Source of the DNA: Purshia tridentata
Taxonomy: Eukaryota > Streptophyta > Magnoliopsida > Rosales > Rosaceae
Assembly (NCBI GenBank): GCA_003254885.1
Contig: QANT01008335.1
Coordinates: 1 to 26,409, forward strand
Direction: 5' to 3'
DNA length: 26,409 nucleotides
The notes under the pieces are model-generated. The model was not told where the DNA came from. It did not search any database and worked only from the letters and a program-made list of their open reading frames with translations. A program made the translations under genes and the position numbers. This document shows, one piece after another, positions 20,807-26,409 of this stretch (position 1 is the first letter of the stretch; every line of letters starts with the position of its first letter).

Positions 20807-21143
20807 GACTCAGATATGGATGTCTTCAAATTTAGACCTTATCCTCTTTTCTAGCAAAATGGGAAAGCAAATTAATTTAGACCATAAGGAGGTGATAATG
20901 ACAAAGTTTGGGATAAAGCGTTGTACACAGATAAATATAATTAAAAAATTGTAACGGAGAATAGAATAGTCAGTGTTATCCATTTCTTCATTATAACAAA
21001 CGTAACACCACCAAGGCACCAAGTATTTTATCCCATAAGGCATATATATATGCTCCCTCAAAAAGGACCTGTTGGAAAGCAATTCTATTCTACCTAATCT
21101 TCAATACTAAGGCTAAGATTTCTTCTTCTTCTTCTTCTCTGAA
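20548..21143. other. Promoter region of the OXS3-like gene
   Basis: No gene is seen. It contains a GA microsatellite (20772-20803) and a CTT repeat just before the start codon (about 21119-21136), probably in the 5' UTR. The solo LTR ends about 600 bp before the start codon in the same orientation. Confidence 0.5.
20772..20803 (+). repeat. (AG)16 microsatellite
   Basis: Sixteen uninterrupted AG units, 340 bp before the OXS3-like start codon. GA tracts can bind plant BPC/GAF proteins, but position alone does not show function. Confidence 0.95.
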
Positions 21144-21782
21144 ATGGGTCTTCGAGAAACAAGGAAAATCTTTGGAAGTCAAAATAGAAAAGAAACAGAT
21201 GCTTATGATCAAGATGGACAGGTGAATTGGGTGATCAAGGAAGACCCTGATGAAGATATTTGTGACTCAAGATCATCTCTGGAGAATTCAATAAACTCGA
21301 TGGCATCATCATCATCATCATCATCTTCTTCAGATTTGGTTGAGGATGCATCTTCCTCTGCATCACATTCATCATCATCAACATCATTGTCTTCATCACC
21401 ACCTTCAAATGGGCCTCTTTATGAACTGTCTGAGCTAATGATCCATCTCCCTATGAGGTAAATATTAATCACCATTATTTTTGCTATGAGATATTCTAAG
21501 TTGGAGGTTGACTTTGAATTTTGATTAGTGGTTTTTAACATATGCAGGAGAGGTTTATCCAAGTTTTATCAAGGGAAGTCCCAATCTTTCACATCTCTAG
21601 CAAGTGTGGAGAACTTGGAAGACCTTGCAAAGAAGGTGTCACCTTATAGAAGGAAAATAATGGCATGCAAGAGCTATGGAGGGGGTTTACATGGTCACAA
21701 TAAATCATATAGTCCTAAAGCCATAATATCAAAAAAAGCTACAAGAGGATCTTTCTTATATTCCTTAAGTAAGAGAGTATGA
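21144..21782 (+). CDS. OXIDATIVE STRESS 3 (OXS3)-like protein, 2 exons, 182 aa
   Basis: OXS3-family proteins are small plant nuclear proteins linked to tolerance of heavy metals and oxidative stress; their biochemical action is not well defined. Exons are 21144-21457 and 21548-21782, joined within an Arg codon across a GT-AG intron of 90 bp. Visible parts: an acidic N-terminal half, a poly-serine stretch (about residues 55-63, with more Ser to 85), then the family block GPLYELSELM (90-99) leading into RRGLSKFYQGKSQSFTSLA across the exon junction. This is followed by EDLAKK, PYRRK and CKSYGG. The C-terminal half is strongly basic. The conserved block spans the intron, so neither open frame alone shows the full domain. 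Recognition rests on memory of the family motif. Confidence 0.88.
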
Positions 21783-22280
21783 GGACCTCTACCTAGGGCT
21801 GCACCCATCCCTGTACAAAACAATTCTCATGCGCATACCGTTAGGTCTTTCTTGGATATGGTTTTCATATTTGCAGGGTTAGGTTTTGATCTGGGTTTTT
21901 TTGTATGCCATAACATAATTATTGTTTTAAATTAACATTTTCAGGCTTAAAACAATTTCAATTGTTTATTATTTTTTTGTTTTTGACTTGAATGAAAAAA
22001 TATATATGTTAGAGAAATAGATAATTAGATATATAATGATGAAAATACGAGATTAACATTGAAATATTGATCATAAAGCATTCGGACGTTCATGATCAAT
22101 GATTGAATGTTGTGTCTCATCTCATATATACATTTTGCATTAGAGAAATCTTGGTCTGGTGATCATCTCCTCTAAAATCTCTATGGTCTAATAGCTTCTT
22201 ATCGATTTATTAGCAAAGTACTGAAGCGACTGCACACATTAATGAATGCCTTGTTTATTGCATTTATGTTGTGTTTAATT

Positions 22281-22523
22281 ACAAAACTCTCAACATGAAT
22301 TGGCATTAATATTTTAAAATGTGTTGATGCCAATATAATAGGTCGACAAAACTCTCAACATGAATTGGCATTAATATTTTATAGGAGTAGTAGGTGTTCG
22401 ATTTAAAGGCTCAGAGTCTCAGAGGCTGTATGTGGGAGTCTCATGCTTCTTACTGGTTTTTAAAATCATTTCACATCCATTTTCCATCATTTTAAAATGT
22501 GTTGATGCCAATATAATAGGTCG
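22281..22523 (+). repeat. Tandem duplication with one internally deleted copy; palindrome at the junction
   Basis: Copy 1 is 22281-22345 and copy 2 is 22346-22523; both begin ACAAAACTCTCAACATG and end AATATAATAGGTCG. Copy 1 lacks 113 bp present in copy 2, with the junction at ATTTTA, which occurs at both ends of the missing part. In copy 2 the arms ATTGGCAT (22364-22371) and ATGCCAAT (22505-22512) lie about 130 bp apart in inverted orientation. In copy 1 they are fused into a 36-bp imperfect palindrome (22299-22334). Confidence 0.9.
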
Positions 22524-22768
22524 CTTCACTATAACAAGCAAATAATCGTTTTTCATTAAGATTTAGGAGAAAAAAGAACGAAAAGAACCCAATTCAATCA
22601 TGTTTAGTTGTTGAGTCGTTTCACTTGAACCACAAAATTTGCTTACTTAACCCATTTTTTTGTTTAAAATTCATATTTCTCATTTTTAACTTGTTAGGAA
22701 GTTTGTAAAAAGAATAATAACGAGGTATAAGTTAAAATACATAAAATAAAAACAATGAAGTGCATATC

Positions 22769-22822
22769 AAACGACAAGTCTTATAATTTTTGAAAGACTG
22801 CCAAGAAAATGACTTGTCGTTT
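22769..22822. repeat. Perfect 12-bp inverted repeat with 30-bp loop
   Basis: AAACGACAAGTC at 22769-22780 and its exact reverse complement GACTTGTCGTTT at 22811-22822. It lies between the OXS3-like and ArgRS 3' ends. It could be a small element remnant or form a hairpin; function is unknown. Confidence 0.85.
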
Positions 22823-23213
22823 ATAGAGGTTGGAGCATACAAAGCGACAGTTTTTTTCATTTAAGGCTTTTTTGCTTTAACCCCACACTCCCAAGTCGGA
22901 ACGCCTAAAGTCTCGACTCACGTCGATCTTTGAAGCGTTTTTGTTATATCTCCCGATATGAGCAAAATTGTTTAGGATATTGCTTCTCAGGCTTGTAACT
23001 GTACTAACTACCATCCGAACTAACAGTTCAAATTTGGCTCGATTCAACGAGCGTCGTTTAGCCAATATGAAGTAAATAAAACAAAATCGATGGCTGACAA
23101 ATTAGTTGCAGGGAAATATTAATTGAGATTTGCGAACAATTTTACAGTGCAAATGAAAAACAGGAACTTAAATCCCTAATTCTAAGAAGGTTGTATGATT
23201 GTATTGTAGACCA

Positions 23214-24431
23214 TCATATCTTGTAAACGGGTGTAATTCCAAGAAGGTCAAAGCATGTTCTCATCACTGTGGCTGTTGCTTCACAAAGCAAGAGTCGGCT
23301 CGTTTCCTCTGCAGACCCAACAACCTGCCCAATTTTACAAAGCAAAGAAATTGAATAAGATTTGTGTGATTGTATTCAACTCAATCTCAATTCACCAGAT
23401 ATACTAGGCATTTACAGCTTTTCTAGCATTTGCTCCGGAAGGCAGACGCAAATGAAAAACCATTATGGAGTATGACCCACCAATAAGATGTTATAATATT
23501 CTATTATTGACTAGAAGGTTTTGAAAACTTTTATCAAACACCATTGTTGAGTTTACAGTTAGCCTCGCTTCCCCCAAAATAAGTGACATTATCGATACTC
23601 ATAAACGTAATAAAGAATGAGATAAGTAATCGAGGATGATACCTGGCAATTAGAATAGAACTTTTTAGTAAAGATTTCTGATAAATTATATAGGTATTCG
23701 CACAAAACATTTGGTAATAGATTGGTGCAGGCCTCCTCCACGACCTGAAAAGTGAAAGGGAAAATACAACTGTCAGTTCCACACACATCACAACAGTAAT
23801 AAAAGAAGACAAGCAAAGGTCAAAAGGAAGGCAGCAATAAGATCCACTTATGCATGTCCTTACCTCCGAAAACTGCAGCAAATGAAGTACCAATTCACGC
23901 TCACCCACATGATCCAACACAATTTCCCCTGTCTGCCTCAAACAAAAAATTACATCAGACATCATCCATGAAAATCTAGCTTCTGTAGGAGGTTTAAAAT
24001 ATTTGCCTCTTGAAACCCACATGTAGTGGGATAGAAGTTTTGGGTCAACATTATTCAGAATACAAGAATACATAAATAATAAGCATGTTGACCTCACGTG
24101 AGCACATGCATAGGCCTAATATATTTATATTATGCAGTAGGACTAACCAAGTAGATCAGCAATAATGTGACATAATGCAACTGAACTTACTTTTTTCAAT
24201 TCCTCTATGTTCTTGCCAGATTTCCTTATTATTGAGCAGATCCGAGCATGAGCATAGAGCAAGTAAACAGCAGTGTTTCCCTACTCAAATAGTTTTGGAA
24301 CAGTAGGACAGATACAGAATTAGTGCAGAGTATATAAGAAAATTAATTTGAACAAATAAATTTTTTAGAAAACCATCAAATTTAATTTTATCAATATTTT
24401 AAAGGCAGGTGAGGGAGGTGAGAGGGAGGGA

Positions 24432-24467
<36 letters not shown>

Positions 24468-26182
24468 TCACTAGATGTTAACACACCTTATCATTTAGCA
24501 TCTGATCAAAATCAAAAGTGTAATTGGTCAATCTATTGTTCTTCAGATCAGCATACCTGTCAAAACATTGCTAGTATAAAAATAGGTACTAAAACAATAC
24601 AGGCTCATGACAGTACAATAATACTGTAGACATGAAAATTTTGAAACTCTTTAACCTACCGATGTATATATGCTGGGATCTTTAAGAAATGTGCAGGCAA
24701 CTGTGCCATTAATTCTTAAAATATGCAAACTACAAGCTGGACTAAGTATGAAAATATTCATATACATTAATATTATCTCAAGTTACTTTTTATAATTTGG
24801 ATATCAAGGAGCTTTTAATAACTCCGAATTTTCTTCAAGCAATGCCAAATTAAGTAAGATATCCATTCACATTTTAAATTTAGGTCACATAAAACTTGTG
24901 GCTGGAGTTACAGTTTATATGTTTTTTCTATTTTTATATAGGCTATCCCTCACACCCCATTAATTACGATAATGACACACAATAATTACAACGGTCAACT
25001 GAGAAACATAAAAGTTCAGACAGCTTACTTAACAGCACCATAACCAACAGCCTCTGCAGTTTGGTCAAGCTCCTCTTCAGTCCATTCTCCAGCTCTACCT
25101 GATTATGATTTAAAGAAAATATCATCCAATGAGAAGCTTAAAAAGATAGATGCTATGTAATCTATACTAAAATGCACAATAAAAAAGCGAGGAAGATATA
25201 CAGAGAGCTAAACCACATATAAATCAAGTTAGATGCTATGTAATCTATACTAATCATACCACGCTCAACAAGAGCTGTTTTGCTTCGGTTCTTGGCTTCA
25301 TCAAGTAAATCAACTAATCGAACCACCTCACTACTGCGAGTCCGAAAGCGCTTGCCATCTTCTCCCAGAACAAGACCAAAACCAACATGGCTAACTTTTG
25401 GATACGAGCCATCATCAGCTGGGAGCCAACCTGCAAGCTTAGCTGCCTGAAACAGAAAATCAAGATTATGTTTGACCCTATAATTGCACGGTACCTCCTA
25501 TTGAAAAAGATAACTGTATTGTACTATCCCATGCCTTAGAAGGCAGGAACATGAACTTAATTGCAGTTCAACTGTTCAAGGCTTCAAGCACATTGACCCA
25601 ACGCCTACTTACAAGTCAACCAAACAAGAAAACTTATCTTCTTCAATAAATAAGTATAACAAGAACGTAATCCAAAAAATGCTTGAAACACCACAAATCA
25701 GGGTATGCAGAAACAGGTTATGGATTTCGCTACATACCTTGAAAAACATATCAAAATGCTGGTTTTGGCCAACATCAGTAACATATATGATCCATTCAGC
25801 TTTCTCCTCATTGAGCCTATACCTATATCTTGCAAGCAGCAACATCAGTAAGAGTGACAACATCCTCTCAAAGATGCATAATTAGAAAAATCAGACAGAA
25901 TAATAGCAAAGGGATATGGCTGACTGACTGACCATAAAGCTAATGATTTTGACTCATCAAACCCAAAAGTTCTTAAAACTTTCAAAATTATCATATAACG
26001 TACCAAAGGGCTGCCAAATCAGTTGAAGCATAGTTGAAACCACCATCGCTCTTCACAACAATAAGAGGGATATTAAACCCTTCAAGAAAGATTACACGAG
26101 CACCCTGGCTATCCTCAATTAATCCTTTGTCACTCAACTCCTTTAAAACCCCAGGAATATAAGGGTTGTAAAAGCTTTCTCC
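23214..26182 (-). CDS. Arginyl-tRNA synthetase, cytosolic type, C-terminal 320 codons (partial)
   Basis: Class I synthetase that charges tRNA-Arg. Only the 3' part of the gene lies here; the 5' exons are beyond the right edge. Exons in coding order: 26004-26182, 25738-25822, 25260-25446, 25029-25098, 24487-24556, 24191-24280, 23864-23932, 23643-23744 and 23214-23324. Every junction is GT-AG with matching phase, 963 nt in total including the stop. The first exon begins [10 protein letters not shown] and contains VKSDGG; the next gives [20 protein letters not shown], a hallmark of Arg[13 protein letters not shown] in the third exon occupies the position of the KMSKS loop. The anticodon-binding alpha-helical (DALR) domain follows, with YAHARICSI and [19 protein letters not shown], ending GITPVYKI. 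Length from these exons agrees with a full protein near 590 aa. No breaks are seen. Confidence 0.95.
24432..24467 (+). repeat. Compound (GT)n(AG)n microsatellite in an ArgRS intron
   Basis: About nine GT units (24432-24450) run straight into eight AG units (24451-24466). On the coding (minus) strand the repeat starts about 20 nt inside the intron after the donor at 24486. Confidence 0.95.
25148..25253. repeat. 23-bp direct repeat in an ArgRS intron
   Basis: A 23-bp word beginning AGATGCTATGTAATC occurs at 25148-25170 and exactly again at 25231-25253, spaced 83 bp. The second copy lies 6 bases from the donor side of the intron (25099-25259). Confidence 0.9.
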
Positions 26183-26409
26183 CTGAATCAGAAATGGAGA
26201 ACAATCAAGTACATGACTTGACTTCCCAAGGAACTAATTACACTATATTAAATCCAAGAAATATACTATAATATTCTAACAGTATATTATATATAATAGT
26301 ATCTGGGAATGCACAGGATAGACAACATTGCACAATAGATTACCTGGTCAAAGTTACTTGAAACTCCAACCACCCCGTTTCCACCGAAGACCACCCCCAC
26401 ACCCCCCAC
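26183..26409 (-). other. ArgRS intron (partial) with C-rich low-complexity window end
   Basis: No exon is recognised here. The exon that should precede [10 protein letters not shown], encoding the end of the nucleotide-binding domain, is not present, so the intron extends past the edge. The last 30 or so bases are nearly all C and A on the plus strand. Confidence 0.5.

Larger units (their letters stand above)
21783..23213. other. Convergent intergenic region between OXS3-like and ArgRS genes
   Basis: Holds the 3' ends of both genes and two structured repeats listed separately. The part 22880-23060 is less AT-rich and carries CG-containing words (CGTCGATC, CGAACT, CGAGCGTCG), possibly an old transposon remnant, but nothing is recognised. 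No gene is supported. Confidence 0.5.

Noticed and set aside
22877..23065. 62-codon minus-strand open frame
   Set aside because: No recognised family; the region may be a repeat remnant, but not a supported gene.
26340..26409. Possible ArgRS exon at the window edge ending in a GTAATC donor
   Set aside because: The translation (...GVVGVSSNFDQ) does not resemble the ArgRS segment expected before [10 protein letters not shown], and the end is C-rich low complexity.
1..26409. CRISPR arrays, operons, tRNA or rRNA genes
   Set aside because: No regularly spaced repeats, no polycistronic layout and no tRNA/rRNA sequence recognised by eye. A tRNAscan-type search was not possible here.

Overview
This window is nuclear DNA from a flowering plant, most likely a woody eudicot; the species cannot be fixed from the sequence. 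The evidence is GT-AG introns throughout, AT-rich intergenic DNA, plant-type gene families (a two-copy profilin locus, a GPI-anchored callose-degrading enzyme, a cytokinesis MAPK kinase, an OXS3-type stress protein), a MITE-like element and a solo LTR. No gene looks bacterial and there is no operon.

Layout from left to right. A Derlin-1-like ERAD membrane protein lies at 408-3061 (+, 7 exons). Two tandem profilin genes follow at 4158-5392 and 8395-9118 (both +, 3 exons each), separated by about 3 kb that holds a 568-bp MITE-like element (6638-7205). A GH17-CBM43 beta-1,3-glucanase with a GPI-anchor signal lies at 10252-13111 (-, 4 exons) and is convergent with the second profilin. An MKK6/NQK1-type MAPK kinase follows at 14855-17978 (+, 8 exons), with a possible alternative last exon at 18542-18616. 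A 1032-bp solo LTR with a 5-bp target-site duplication sits at 19511-20542. An OXS3-like gene is at 21144-21782 (+, 2 exons). The C-terminal 320 codons of a cytosolic-type arginyl-tRNA synthetase are at 23214-26182 (-, 9 exons seen); the gene continues past the right edge.

All exon models were built by hand from splice signals, reading phase and remembered family sequence. Every complete model closes in frame: Derlin 244 aa, profilins 133 and 131 aa, glucanase 496 aa, MKK6 354 aa, OXS3-like 182 aa. In several genes the true start or end lies in short exons outside the long open frame, notably the glucanase signal-peptide and GPI exons.

The genes do not form a pathway. They are independent housekeeping or cell-wall/cytoskeleton genes. 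The least explained parts are the repeats: the MITE-like element with GCCGGA-rich internal repeats, the solo LTR with hairpin-forming subrepeats, a nested duplication-deletion at 22281-22523, and the candidate alternative MKK6 C-terminal exon. I see no clear sign of an undescribed multi-gene system.
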